This document shows, one piece after another, positions 30,846-39,585 of a DNA stretch of 64,000 nucleotides. The DNA is taken from NCBI RefSeq assembly GCF_022637555.1, contig NZ_CP093342.1, positions 3,534,001 through 3,598,000 of the forward strand. Reading direction: 5' to 3'. The notes beneath the pieces were generated by a model. It did not search any database. It was not told the origin of the DNA and saw nothing but the letters and a program-made list of their open reading frames with translations. The stretch's first letter is position 1; every line of letters begins with the position of its first letter. The position numbers and the translations under genes are program-made. The stretch comes from Microbacterium sp. H1-D42. Lineage in GTDB: Bacteria; Actinomycetota; Actinomycetes; Actinomycetales; Microbacteriaceae.

Positions 30846-31519
30846 GATGTGGCGAATCCGGTTGCTGAGCGAGCGGAGCGAGACGAAGTGCGGCGGACCC
30901 ACGGCATCAGCATCCGCCCGAGCAGCAGCAGAATCAGGTCGACGAGCAGCGCGATGATCACCACGGCGACGACGCCCGCGAGCACTTCGGCGACCAGGCG
31001 CCGCTGCTGCCCGTTGGTGAAGAGGTAGCCGAGGTTGGTGACGCCGATCAGAATGCCGACCGTGGCCAGCGAGATCGTGGAGACAGCGGTGACGCGGAGA
31101 CCGGCGAGGATCACGGGGCCGGCCAGTGGCAGCTCGACGCCCCAGAATCGCCGCGGTGCGGCGTAGCCCATGGCGGTGGCGGCCTGGCGCACGCTCGGGT
31201 CGACGGAGTCGAGCCCGTCGGCGACCGCGCGAACCAGGATCGCGACGGCGTAGATCGTGAGCGCTGCGACGAGGTTCGCCTCGCTGATCACCGAGTAGCC
31301 GAGAGCGGCCGGCATCAGGATCAGCAGCGCCAGTGAGGGAATCGTGTACAGCAGCCCGGTGAGCACGATGATCGGGCCGCGCACCAGCCGGTAGCGCCAG
31401 GCGACCCAGCCGAGCGGGATCGAGAGAACCAGCCCGATCACGATCGCGACGATGCTCTGGCGCAGATGCACCAGAGTCAGCTCGAAGATGAGTCCGAGGT
31501 TGTCGGCGACCCAGCTCAC
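30842..31519 (-). CDS. Osmoprotectant ABC transporter permease (OpuCB/OpuCD type)
   Basis: The product has 225 residues from a GTG that overlaps the ATPase stop (GTGA). The N-terminus LIFELTLVHLRQSIVAIVIG and the helices PIIVLTGLLYTIPSLALLIL, LVAALTIYAVAILVRAVADG and LAGVVAVVIIALLVDLILLL are typical. The coupling loop is QAATAMGYAAPRRFWGVELP. It is second in the operon ATPase, permease, permease, binding protein. Confidence 0.92.
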   Translation of the reverse strand: MSWVADNLGLIFELTLVHLRQSIVAIVIGLVLSIPLGWVAWRYRLVRGPIIVLTGLLYTIPSLALLILMPAALGYSVISEANLVAALTIYAVAILVRAVADGLDSVDPSVRQAATAMGYAAPRRFWGVELPLAGPVILAGLRVTAVSTISLATVGILIGVTNLGYLFTNGQQRRLVAEVLAGVVAVVIIALLVDLILLLLGRMLMPWVRRTSSRSARSATGFATS

Positions 31520-32406
31520 GTGCCGTTCGCCTCCATGGGGTCGGATGCGAGCGACGCCCCCTCACGGGCATCCGACGCAACGGCGTCCGGCTCCTCGGCC
31601 AGCAGCCGCCCCTGCGTCCGCCCCTCTGAGTCGACGACGACGGCGCCGCGCGGCGTCTGCTTGACGGTGAGCGCGCGACGGCCGCGCTCGGCGCCGATGA
31701 ACGCCTCGACGAAGCCGTCAGCGGGATTCTCGATGATCTCGCTGGGGCTGCCGACCTGCACGATGCGGGCGCCCTTGTCGAGGATGACGACCTGGTCGCC
31801 GAGCAGGAAGGCCTCGTCGATGTCGTGGGTGACGAACACGACGGTCTTGTCGAGGTCGACCTGCAGGCGGATGAGCTCCTGCTGCAGGTCGGCGCGGACG
31901 ATCGGGTCGACGGCGCCGAACGGCTCGTCCATCAGCAGGATGTTGGGGTCGGCGGCGAGCCCGCGGGCCACGCCCACGCGCTGCTGCTGGCCGCCGGACA
32001 GCTGGCTGGGGTACCGGTCGGCGAGGTCGCGGTCGAGTCCGACGGTGTCCAGCAGCTGCCGCGCGCGCTCGTGCGCGTCGCGCTTGCCGACGCCCGTCAG
32101 TCGCAGCACCGTCGCGACGTTGTCGAGCACGGTGAAATGCGGCATGAGGCCGGAGTTCTGCATCACGTATCCGATGCGCCGACGCAGCGCGACAGGGTCG
32201 CCGCCGAGCACGCTCTCGCCGTCGATCTCGACATCGCCTGACGTCGGCTCGACCATGCGGTTGATCATGCGCAGCAGCGTGGTCTTGCCGCATCCCGAGG
32301 ATCCGACGAAGATGGTCGTCTTGCGTGAGGGCAGCACCAGGCTGAAGTCCTCGACCGCACGGGTGCCATCGGGGAACGTCTTGTTGACGGATCGGAATTC
32401 GATCAT
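31516..32406 (-). CDS. Osmoprotectant ABC transporter ATPase (OpuCA type)
   Basis: The product has 296 residues. Walker A is GSSGCGKTT, signature LSGGQQQR, Walker B ILLMDEPFGAVD and switch VTHDIDEA. The sequence IEFRSVNKTFPDGTRAVEDF at the start is characteristic of the OpuCA/OsmV group. The C-terminus is short (~60 residues after the nucleotide-binding domain) and lacks complete CBS domains, unlike the other betaine ATPase at 4763-6064. It heads the second osmoprotectant importer. No strong RBS is visible before the ATG. Confidence 0.93.
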   Translation of the reverse strand: MIEFRSVNKTFPDGTRAVEDFSLVLPSRKTTIFVGSSGCGKTTLLRMINRMVEPTSGDVEIDGESVLGGDPVALRRRIGYVMQNSGLMPHFTVLDNVATVLRLTGVGKRDAHERARQLLDTVGLDRDLADRYPSQLSGGQQQRVGVARGLAADPNILLMDEPFGAVDPIVRADLQQELIRLQVDLDKTVVFVTHDIDEAFLLGDQVVILDKGARIVQVGSPSEIIENPADGFVEAFIGAERGRRALTVKQTPRGAVVVDSEGRTQGRLLAEEPDAVASDAREGASLASDPMEANGT

Positions 32407-32580
32407 CTTGCGCTGCCGCCTACCGGCGGCGTCCTTCGAGTCGTGCCTTCATGGGGTCGTGCCTCCTGGTCGCCCTTAGAGCGTATTAGCCCCCTCCGAC
32501 ATCGAGGCCAGATCGCGGGCGATTCGCAGTTTTCCGGCCCGCAGGGCGAGTGGGGCGGGCAGGTGTCAGCATCCACCCCC

Positions 32581-32658
32581 GTGTCGGATCACTGACGGCG
32601 CGCCGGCCGGGACGCCCCCTGCCCAGGCGGCACGCCCACATCATCAGTAATCCGACAC
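32581..32658. repeat. GTGTCGGAT palindromic element, copy C
   Basis: It begins GTGTCGGATCACTGACG and ends CATCAGTAATCCGACAC, reverse complements apart from a few changes. It lies 7 nt beyond the stop of the flavin disulfide oxidoreductase gene and upstream of the opuC-type operon. The rest of the gap (32407-32580) holds no gene; TAATAC on the minus strand near 32488-32483 is a possible -10 for the operon. Confidence 0.75.
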
Positions 32659-32665
32659 CCGAAGA

Positions 32666-34111
32666 TCAGGCCGACTGGCGGCCGTAGGCCTCCAGCAGCC
32701 GCAGCCAGATCTCGGCCATCGTCGGATAGGCGGGCACGGCGTGCCAGAGCCGGCTGATCGGCACCTCGGCCGTGACGGCGATCGTCGCGGCTGGCAGCAT
32801 CTCTGCCACGTCGGGTCCGACGAAGGTCACCCCGAGCACCACCTCGCGGTCGGTGTCGACGATCATGCGCGCGCGCCCCGAGTAGTGGTCCGCGTGCAGG
32901 GCGGCACCCGAGACGGCGCCGAGTTCATGGTCGATGACCTCGATCCGATGGCCGGCTGCGCTGGCAGCATCCGACGTCAACCCGACCGAGGCGACCTCTG
33001 GGTCGGTGAAGACGACCTGCGGAACCGCGCAGTGGTCGGCGGATGCCACGTGCCGACCCCACGGCTGATCGGCGACCACCTCGCCGCGCGATCTGGCGAC
33101 GATCACGTCTCCGGCGGCGCGGGCCTGGTACTTGCCCTGGTGGGTGAGCAGCGCACGGCCGTTGACGTCGCCGACGGCGTACAGCCAGTCGGTGCCGCGA
33201 ACGAGCATCGTGTCGTCGACGGGCATGGCCTTGCCCGGTTCGAGGCCGGCGCCCCCGAGGTCGGCATCTCCGACGTCGACGCTGTCGAGGCCGATGTCCG
33301 CGCTGCGTGGCCGGCGACCTGTGGCGACGAGCACCTCGGTGGCGGTGATCTCCTCGGCCCCCGCACCTCCAGTGACGACCGTCACCCCGTCTTCGTCGCG
33401 GCGCACATCGACCGTGTCGGTGTGCAGGCGCACGTCGACGCCCATCTCACGAAGGCCCTTCGCGACCTGCTCGCCGGCGAACGACTCCATGCCGCCGAGC
33501 AGTCCGCTGCGCGCGAGCACGGTGACCTTCGATCCGAGCCCGGCGAACACGGTCGCCATCTCGACCGCCACGACGCCGCCGCCGATGATCGCCAGCGACT
33601 CCGGGACCTGCTCGGCACTGGTCGCCTCGCGGCTGGTCCAGGGCTGCGACTGCGCCAGACCAGGGATGGGCGGCATGGTCGGCTCAGACCCGGTGGCGAC
33701 GGCGACTGCGTGGCGCGCGCGCAGCATCCGCTCCCCGTCCGCGGTGGAGACGGTGACCTCGCGCTCTGCGCTGATCCGGCCGTATCCGCGCACCAGGTCG
33801 ATGCCGGCGTCGTTCAGCCAGTCGACCTGCCCGGCATCCGACCAGCGCGCGACGTACGCGTCACGGCGGGCGAAGACCTCCTTCGGATCGAGCTCGCCGC
33901 CGCTCACCCCGCGGACGTGCTTTGCCGCGTGCAGCGCGAGGATCGGACGCAGCAGCGCCTTCGACGGGGTGCATGCCCAGTACGAGCACTCCCCACCGAC
34001 GAGCTCGTTCTCGACGATCACCGCCGTGAGCCCTCCCTGCACCGCACGATCGGCGATGTTCTCTCCGACCGGACCTCCACCAAGCACGATCAGGTCGTAT
34101 TCATCCGTCAT
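32666..34111 (-). CDS. Pyridine nucleotide-disulfide oxidoreductase (class I, MerA/Lpd-like)
   Basis: The product has 481 residues. FAD site DLIVLGGGPVGENIADRAVQ, redox-active disulfide GGECSYWACTPSKALLRP (Cys-x4-Cys), NAD(P) site LAIIGGGVVAVEMATVFAGL and second FAD motif TDWLYAVGDVNGRALLTHQG are all present. The dimerisation domain (VPQVVFTDPEVASVGL) is complete. The C-terminal His-x4-Glu motif of lipoamide dehydrogenase is changed: it reads HAVPAYPTMAEIW, with Tyr where the catalytic His would be, similar to mercuric-reductase-type relatives. The electron acceptor is therefore uncertain. GGAGGGC precedes the ATG. Confidence 0.88.
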   Translation of the reverse strand: MTDEYDLIVLGGGPVGENIADRAVQGGLTAVIVENELVGGECSYWACTPSKALLRPILALHAAKHVRGVSGGELDPKEVFARRDAYVARWSDAGQVDWLNDAGIDLVRGYGRISAEREVTVSTADGERMLRARHAVAVATGSEPTMPPIPGLAQSQPWTSREATSAEQVPESLAIIGGGVVAVEMATVFAGLGSKVTVLARSGLLGGMESFAGEQVAKGLREMGVDVRLHTDTVDVRRDEDGVTVVTGGAGAEEITATEVLVATGRRPRSADIGLDSVDVGDADLGGAGLEPGKAMPVDDTMLVRGTDWLYAVGDVNGRALLTHQGKYQARAAGDVIVARSRGEVVADQPWGRHVASADHCAVPQVVFTDPEVASVGLTSDAASAAGHRIEVIDHELGAVSGAALHADHYSGRARMIVDTDREVVLGVTFVGPDVAEMLPAATIAVTAEVPISRLWHAVPAYPTMAEIWLRLLEAYGRQSA

Positions 34112-34181
34112 ATTGCCCTCCTGGGCTCCAGTCTTGCCCGAGGACGGGCGGAGCGACAGGGGGTCGGCGCTCGGGCATCCG

Positions 34182-34258
34182 GTGTCGGATCACAGACGAC
34201 GCGCCGGGGTGGGCACGCGGACCAGTGCGACACGCCGTGTGCGTCAGTAGTCCGGCAC
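34182..34258. repeat. GTGTCGGAT palindromic element, copy D
   Basis: It begins GTGTCGGATCACAGACG and ends CGTCAGTAGTCCGGCAC. The inner part contains GCGACACGCCGTGTGCG, the same core as copies A and B in the opposite orientation. It lies 28 nt beyond the stop of the lactonase-like gene. Confidence 0.75.
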
Positions 34259-34286
34259 ACGGGCCGAGACCGGCGGCAGCTTCAGA

Positions 34287-35366
34287 TCAGCGGGCGAGGA
34301 GGATGCGCGTGGGAGTGGGGGCCGGGGTGGTGTGCCGCACATCACGCGGAGCGCCGGTGCGCTCGTCGAGGTCGATGACGCTGACGGAGTCGGAGCGCTG
34401 CCCCGCGACCAGCAGCGTGCCGTCGTGCACGAGGTGGTGCCGCGGCCAGTCGACCCCGGATTCGGCGAGCGCGAGCGGCTCGAGTGTCTCTCCTCCGCCG
34501 CGCACGCGCAGCGCCGCGACCGTGTTGCTGCCACGCAGCGCCGTGTACAGGGTGTGTCCGTCGCGCGACATGGCGAGTTCGGCGGGGAAGTCGAAGCCGA
34601 TCTGCGCGACCTCAGAGGCGGTGGTCGCCGAGACGAGTCCCCAACGGCCCTCGCGATCGGATGCCAGGGTGAAGACCTCACAGGAGTACTCGGTGACCAC
34701 GTGCAGGTGTCCGCTGGGGTGCAGCACCATGTGCCGCGGGCCGGTGCCGCGGGGCAGTTCGACGTCGTGGTCGATGCTCAGATCGCGGCGGCGGATGCGC
34801 ACCAGATCGAGGCCGAGGTCGGCGGTGGCGATGCGACGGTCTGGCAGGAACACCGCCGAATGCGCCCGCGAGACGCGGGCTGCGTCGCCGGACTCGCCTC
34901 CGAGATCGGGGGTGTCCACGTTCTCGGCCGCGTCACTGTCCCCGAACAGCGCGGCGCGGAGCGCGGCCGCCTTGTCCTGCACCGGTTCGACCAGGTTGCC
35001 GTCGTCGGCGATGCCGTACGCGACGACGCGTCCGTCGCCGTAGCAGCTGGCCACCAGCATCCGACCATCCGGCGACACTGCGAGGTGGCAGACCGACTCT
35101 CCCGCGGCGAGCGCTGGACCGAGCGGACGCAGCGAGGCCTCACCCGCTCGCGCGAACGCGCGCACCGTGCCGGCACCTTCCAGGGCGGCGTAGACGACGT
35201 CGAGAGTCGGATGCTGCGCAAGCCACGACGGCGAAACGGCTTCCGCCGCGACGCCCCGGTACCGAAGAGTCGACGGGCCACGCCCCTCGTCCACCGACAG
35301 GAAGCCGATCCCGTCGGCCTCGCCGTCCATGTCGGAGCCGTATCCGCCGGTCCAGAACCGCGTCAT
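34287..35366 (-). CDS. Lactonase family beta-propeller protein (6-phosphogluconolactonase-like)
   Basis: The product has 359 residues and no signal peptide. Repeated blades are visible: TLDVVYAALEGAGTVRAFAR, CHLAVSPDGRMLVASCYGDG, AHSAVFLPDRRIATADLGLD, GPRHMVLHPSGHLHVVTEYS, PAELAMSRDGHTLYTALRGS and HHLVHDGTLLVAGQRSDSVS. The spacing and the GPRH segment match the seven-bladed Pgl/YbhE lactonase family. Its substrate could be 6-phosphogluconolactone or another sugar lactone. AAGAAGGAC precedes the ATG. Confidence 0.85.
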   Translation of the reverse strand: MTRFWTGGYGSDMDGEADGIGFLSVDEGRGPSTLRYRGVAAEAVSPSWLAQHPTLDVVYAALEGAGTVRAFARAGEASLRPLGPALAAGESVCHLAVSPDGRMLVASCYGDGRVVAYGIADDGNLVEPVQDKAAALRAALFGDSDAAENVDTPDLGGESGDAARVSRAHSAVFLPDRRIATADLGLDLVRIRRRDLSIDHDVELPRGTGPRHMVLHPSGHLHVVTEYSCEVFTLASDREGRWGLVSATTASEVAQIGFDFPAELAMSRDGHTLYTALRGSNTVAALRVRGGGETLEPLALAESGVDWPRHHLVHDGTLLVAGQRSDSVSVIDLDERTGAPRDVRHTTPAPTPTRILLAR

Positions 35367-35394
35367 CTGATGTCCTTCTTCGGATTCTCAGGGT

Positions 35395-35457
35395 GCCGAG
35401 TGCACGGGAACCTGTCGAATGCACGGCCTGTTCACGTCAACGACCCGTGCACTCGGC
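35395..35457. repeat. Inverted-repeat element with 35-nt centre
   Basis: Perfect 14-bp arms GCCGAGTGCACGGG (35395-35408) and CCCGTGCACTCGGC (35444-35457) enclose 35 nt, the same centre length as the element at 6939-7003. The centre contains GAATGCACGG, a direct echo of the left arm. It lies between purA and the lactonase-like gene and could terminate purA transcription. Confidence 0.75.
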
Positions 35458-35512
35458 GAGGTCCCGTGCTCTCGACGGAAAAGCGCGAAGCGCACGGGCG
35501 ACCAGGCGCCGG

Positions 35513-36799
35513 TCAGTCGACCAGGTCGTGGCGGACGATGACCTCGTCGCGGGCGGGGCCGACACCGATGACCGAGATGCGCGTGTTGCTCATCGCCTCG
35601 AGCGCCAGCACGTAGTCCTTGGCGTTCTGCGGCAGGTCGTCGAACGTGCGGGCCTTCGAGATGTCCTCGGTCCAGCCGGGGAAGTACTCGTAGATCGGCT
35701 TCGCGTGGTGGAAGTCGGTCTGGTTGACCGGCACGTCGTCGAAGCGCACACCGTCGACGTCGTAGGCGACGCAGACCGGGACCTGGTCAAGGCCGGTGAG
35801 CACGTCGAGCTTGGTCAGCACGAGGTCGGTGATGCCGTTCACGCGGGTCGCGTAGCGGGTGATCGGAGCGTCGTACCAGCCGGTGCGACGCTCACGGCCG
35901 GTGGTCGTGCCGAACTCGAAGCCGGTCTGGCGCAGCCACTCGCCTTGCTCGTCGAAGAGCTCGGTGGGGAACGGGCCCGAGCCGACGCGGGTCGTGTACG
36001 CCTTGACGATGCCGACGATGCGGTCGAGGCGCCCCGGTCCCACCCCGGAGCCGGTCGCGGCGCCGCCCGCCGTCGCCGACGAGGAGGTCACGAACGGGTA
36101 CGTGCCGTGGTCGACGTCGAGCATGGTGGCCTGCCCTGCCTCGAACACAACGACCTCGCCGCGGTTCAATGCCTCGTCGAGCAGGTGCCCGGTGTCGGCG
36201 ACCATGGGTCGCAGGCGCTCGGTGTACGAGAGCAGGTCCGCGATGATCTCATCGACGGTGATCGCGCGACGGTTGAAGACCTTCACCAGCAGGTGGTTCT
36301 TCTGATCGAGTGCGCCTTCGACCTTCTGGCGCAGGATGTTCTCGTCGAAGAGGTCCTGCACGCGGATGCCGACGCGGTTGATCTTGTCGGCGTAGGCCGG
36401 TCCGATGCCGCGGCCGGTGGTGCCGATGCGGCGGTTGCCGAGGAAGCGCTCGGTGACCTTGTCGAGCGTGCGGTGGTACGCGGTGATGATGTGCGCGTTG
36501 GCGCTGACCTTCAGGCGCGACGTGTCGACGCCGCGGGCCTGCAGCGCGTCGAGCTCTTCGAAGAGCACCTCGAGGTCGACGACGACGCCGTTGCCGATGA
36601 CCGGGTTGACGCCGGGGCTGAGAATGCCGGATGGCAGCAGGTGCAGGGCGTACTTCTCGTTTCCGATGACGACGGTGTGCCCGGCGTTGTTGCCGCCGTT
36701 GAATTTGACGACCCAGTCGGTGCGCTCACCGAGCAGGTCTGTCGCCTTGCCCTTGCCCTCATCGCCCCACTGGACGCCGACGATCACGATTCCTGGCAT
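35513..36799 (-). CDS. purA: Adenylosuccinate synthetase
   Basis: The product has 428 residues, the standard length. It catalyses GTP-dependent joining of IMP and aspartate, the first step from IMP to AMP. The start is [20 protein letters not shown] with the P-loop-like GDEGKGK. Further conserved blocks are [73 protein letters not shown] and [25 protein letters not shown] lies 8 nt before the ATG, and a TAGGAT -10-like box about 85 nt upstream implies an untranslated leader. It is transcribed away from the Pr6Pr gene. Confidence 0.97.
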   Translation of the reverse strand: MPGIVIVGVQWGDEGKGKATDLLGERTDWVVKFNGGNNAGHTVVIGNEKYALHLLPSGILSPGVNPVIGNGVVVDLEVLFEELDALQARGVDTSRLKVSANAHIITAYHRTLDKVTERFLGNRRIGTTGRGIGPAYADKINRVGIRVQDLFDENILRQKVEGALDQKNHLLVKVFNRRAITVDEIIADLLSYTERLRPMVADTGHLLDEALNRGEVVVFEAGQATMLDVDHGTYPFVTSSSATAGGAATGSGVGPGRLDRIVGIVKAYTTRVGSGPFPTELFDEQGEWLRQTGFEFGTTTGRERRTGWYDAPITRYATRVNGITDLVLTKLDVLTGLDQVPVCVAYDVDGVRFDDVPVNQTDFHHAKPIYEYFPGWTEDISKARTFDDLPQNAKDYVLALEAMSNTRISVIGVGPARDEVIVRHDLVD

Positions 36800-36919
36800 G
36801 GGTGAACCCCCTGGTACTGCACGCTGTTCGCCGGGCTTGCACCGGCAGATGAGCTGGCCCGAACGGGCGAGTCCATCCTATCGAAGGAGATTCTTCCCGC
36901 CGAAGAACCCGCTGTTCAC

Positions 36920-36925
36920 TAGAGT
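36920..36925 (+). promoter_or_regulatory. -10 box of a leaderless promoter
   Basis: TAGAGT is followed by CTTCCC and the ATG at 36932. Confidence 0.55.
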
Positions 36926-36931
36926 CTTCCC

Positions 36932-37666
36932 ATGACGACCTGGTGGCCCTACGTGCGCCTCGCCGCCGCGATCCTCGGTTTCGCGGCCCTCACCCGACAG
37001 CTGGCGATCGCGATCGGCAACGCCCAGCGCGCCGAGACAGAGTGGGGTGCGCACCTGCCGACGGTGACCGCGAACTTCTTCAGCTACTTCACCGTGCTCT
37101 CGAACCTGATCGCCGCGGTGACGCTTGTGATCGGGGCGGTGTGGATGCTGCGCCATCGTCGCGACCGCACGCCGGAGCCGCTCTGGCTGTCGACGCTGTT
37201 CGCCTGCGCCTCGACGTACATGATCGTGACCGGCATCGTCTACAACGTGCTGCTGCGCCAGATCGCGATCGCCGGCATCTCGGACGTCTGGACCAACGAG
37301 ACGCTGCACGTGATCATCCCCCTGGTGATGCTGGCCGACGTGCTGCTGGCGCCACATCGCCGCGCACTGCCGTGGTCGTCGCTGTGGGTTGTCGCCGCGT
37401 TCCCGATCGCCTGGGTCGCGTACACGCTGCTGCGTGCGGGCTTCATCACCGCACCGTTCACCGGTACCGCCTGGTGGTACCCGTACCCGTTCCTCGACCC
37501 CCACCTGCAGGGCGGCTACCCCGGCGTCATCGCCTACGTCATCGGCATCGCCGCGGTCATCATCGCCGTCGGCGCCGGGGTCATCTGGGCGGGACGTCGG
37601 CAGTGGACGGGCGGCGCGAAGCAGGCATCCGCGGTCGAAAGCGAGCGACGACGCGCCAGCCGCTGA
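36932..37666 (+). CDS. Pr6Pr family integral membrane protein
   Basis: The product has 244 residues with six predicted helices: LAAAILGFAALTRQLAIAIG, FFSYFTVLSNLIAAVTLVIG, WLSTLFACASTYMIVTGIVY, HVIIPLVMLADVLLAPHRRA, SLWVVAAFPIAWVAYTLLRA and GVIAYVIGIAAVIIAVGAGV. The NFFSYFTVLSN and TLHVIIPLVMLAD motifs identify the family, related to FAR-17a/AIG1. The function is unknown in bacteria. The transcript seems leaderless. It is convergent with the symporter gene 15 nt away. Confidence 0.85.
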   Translation: MTTWWPYVRLAAAILGFAALTRQLAIAIGNAQRAETEWGAHLPTVTANFFSYFTVLSNLIAAVTLVIGAVWMLRHRRDRTPEPLWLSTLFACASTYMIVTGIVYNVLLRQIAIAGISDVWTNETLHVIIPLVMLADVLLAPHRRALPWSSLWVVAAFPIAWVAYTLLRAGFITAPFTGTAWWYPYPFLDPHLQGGYPGVIAYVIGIAAVIIAVGAGVIWAGRRQWTGGAKQASAVESERRRASR

Positions 37667-37681
37667 CGCGACGAGCACGCA

Positions 37682-39148
37682 TCAGGCGCCCTCCGGCACG
37701 TGCAGGCGGGCCAGGAACGCGTCGGTGCCGCGCGGCACGCCACGACGGTCGCTGCGCGAGACGAGCACCGTCACGACCACCGCGATCGGCACCGTCCACG
37801 CCGCCGGCTGCTCGAGAAACGGGCCGAGCGCGGACCACACCGCTGCGAGCAGCGACCCGCCGAAGATGGCGACCCCCGAGAGCAGTGCCCCCGTGAGCAT
37901 GCCCGAGATCGCGCCGCGCGCGGTTAGTCCGCGCCACCAGATGCCGAGAATCAGGATCGGGCACAGCGTCGACGCCGTGAAGGCGAAGACGAGACCGACG
38001 CTGCCGGCGAGACCGGCCGAATCTGTCGCGAGCGCCACGAGAAGAGGAATGAGCGACGACACGACTGCGGCGATGCGGAAGCCGCGCACGCTGCCACCCA
38101 GCAGGTCCTGGCTGATCACGCCTGCCAGTGAGACGACCAGGCCCGACGACGTCGAGAGGAAGGCAGCGAAGGCCCCGGCGATGACTAGCGCGGTCAGCAG
38201 GTCGCCGCCGAGGCCCGGTACGAGGCGGCCTGGCAGCAGCAGCACCAGGGCATCGGCCTCACCGGACGCGGCGAGGTCAGGTGCGAACGCGCGCCCGAGC
38301 AGACCGAACGCGGTGGGGAAGAGATAGAACACCGACAGCAGAGCGAGCACGATGAGGGTCGTGCGCCTGGCTGCAACGCCGTCGGGGTTCGTGTAGAAGC
38401 GCACGAGCACGTGCGGGAGGCCAAGCGTACCCAGCAGGAGGGCGACCATGAGTGACACGGTGCGGTAGATGTCGAGAGCTCCGGGCCCAGCAGCCGGCGG
38501 GAAGGCCTCGACCGGTGTGAGCTGCGCCGGCGGCTCGCCCCCACCGAGAATCAGCAGCAGTGCGACGACCGGAATGGCGATCGCCGTGAGCTTCAGCCAG
38601 AACTGGAACGCCTGCACGAAGGTGATCGACCGCATGCCTCCCGCCGAGACGAGCACCGCGACGAGCACCGCGACGGCGACCGAGCCGACCCACGACGGCA
38701 ACCCCGTCGTGATGCGCACCGTCAGCGCTGCGCCCTGCAGTTGCGGCACGATGTAGAACCAGCCGATCAGGATGACCAGCGTCGAGGTGACTCGGCGCGC
38801 CCAGATCGATTCGAGGCGCGCCTCGGTGAAGTCCGGGATCGTGTAGGCACCCGAGCGCCGCAGGGGGGCCGCGACGAAGAACAGCAGCATGAGGTACCCG
38901 CCCGTGTAGCCGATCGGGAACCATAGACCGCCTGCCCCCTGCAAGAGGATCAGCCCGGCGATGCCGAGGAACGAGGCGGCCGAGAGGTACTCGCCGCCGA
39001 TGGCCGAGGCGTTCCACCATGGCCGCACCGTGCGCGAGGCGACGTAGAAGTCGCTCGTCGTGCGCGAGAACCGCAACCCGTAGAAGCCGATCAGGGCAGA
39101 GGCGAGGGCCACCGCGGCGATCGCGGCATAGCCGATGATGGGGTTCAC
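37682..39148 (-). CDS. Sodium:solute symporter (SSS family, ActP/MctP-like)
   Basis: The product has 488 residues and about thirteen helices. Typical SSS segments: TTSDFYVASRTVRPWWNASA, GEYLSAASFLGIAGLILLQG, MRSITFVQAFQFWLKLTAIA, LGLPHVLVRFYTNPDGVAAR and AFAAFLSTSSGLVVSLAGVI with the sodium-binding Ser-Thr-Ser. The family imports acetate, pyruvate, propionate or other monocarboxylates with sodium. The GTG at 39148 is preceded by GGAGG. The gene overlaps a small membrane-protein gene by four bases and belongs to the operon HK, LytTR regulator, small protein, symporter. Confidence 0.9.
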   Translation of the reverse strand: MNPIIGYAAIAAVALASALIGFYGLRFSRTTSDFYVASRTVRPWWNASAIGGEYLSAASFLGIAGLILLQGAGGLWFPIGYTGGYLMLLFFVAAPLRRSGAYTIPDFTEARLESIWARRVTSTLVILIGWFYIVPQLQGAALTVRITTGLPSWVGSVAVAVLVAVLVSAGGMRSITFVQAFQFWLKLTAIAIPVVALLLILGGGEPPAQLTPVEAFPPAAGPGALDIYRTVSLMVALLLGTLGLPHVLVRFYTNPDGVAARRTTLIVLALLSVFYLFPTAFGLLGRAFAPDLAASGEADALVLLLPGRLVPGLGGDLLTALVIAGAFAAFLSTSSGLVVSLAGVISQDLLGGSVRGFRIAAVVSSLIPLLVALATDSAGLAGSVGLVFAFTASTLCPILILGIWWRGLTARGAISGMLTGALLSGVAIFGGSLLAAVWSALGPFLEQPAAWTVPIAVVVTVLVSRSDRRGVPRGTDAFLARLHVPEGA

Positions 39149-39585
39149 GCATCCTCCGCAAGTGAGCGGTAGCGGGCCTCGTTGCGCGAGGCGACGCGCA
39201 CGTAGAGAGCGGCGACGGTGATGGTCAGTGGATAGATGCCGCCACCGAGCAGCAGCCACGATGCTGGAACGCCGAACACATAGCTCGAATCGAGGCCAGG
39301 GACGAGGACGATGACGAGGACGAAGAGCACCGTGGCCGCCACGAACCCTGCGGCGAAGACGACCGCCAGTCGCAGCTGCGACCGGATGAGCGAGCGCACG
39401 TAGACGCCCGCGATGTCGCTGGTCGGTCCGACGGGGCTCAGCTGCGTCAGGGGGCGCGTGGGGGCGCCGGCCACCCCCGCGCGCGGAGCCGTGACCCGCA
39501 CCCGTGCGGGTGCATTCGTCGGATGCTGCGCAGCAGCGCCACCGCCGCCGGCTTCGCCGTCACCGAGCTCTGACATGACGCTCAT
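39145..39585 (-). CDS. Small membrane protein, partner of the symporter
   Basis: The product has 146 residues. The first ~60 are disordered, rich in Gly, Ala and Pro; two membrane helices follow, LAVVFAAGFVAATVLFVLVI and WLLLGGGIYPLTITVAALYV, then a short charged tail (RVASRNEARYRSLAEDA). The layout, two helices next to an SSS symporter gene with overlapping stop and start, corresponds to DUF485-type partners of ActP, though the sequence is not clearly that family. It overlaps genes on both sides by four bases. A role in assembling or modulating the symporter is inferred. Confidence 0.75.
   Translation of the reverse strand: MSVMSELGDGEAGGGGAAAQHPTNAPARVRVTAPRAGVAGAPTRPLTQLSPVGPTSDIAGVYVRSLIRSQLRLAVVFAAGFVAATVLFVLVIVLVPGLDSSYVFGVPASWLLLGGGIYPLTITVAALYVRVASRNEARYRSLAEDA

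Noticed and set aside
22116..34258. GTGTCGGAT elements as insertion sequences
   Set aside because: Each is under 90 bp with no open frame, no transposase nearby and no clear target duplications; a non-autonomous repeat is the most I can claim.
36800..36931. Purine riboswitch in the purA leader
   Set aside because: Only a GC-rich leader of about 85 nt without the conserved purine-aptamer loops.
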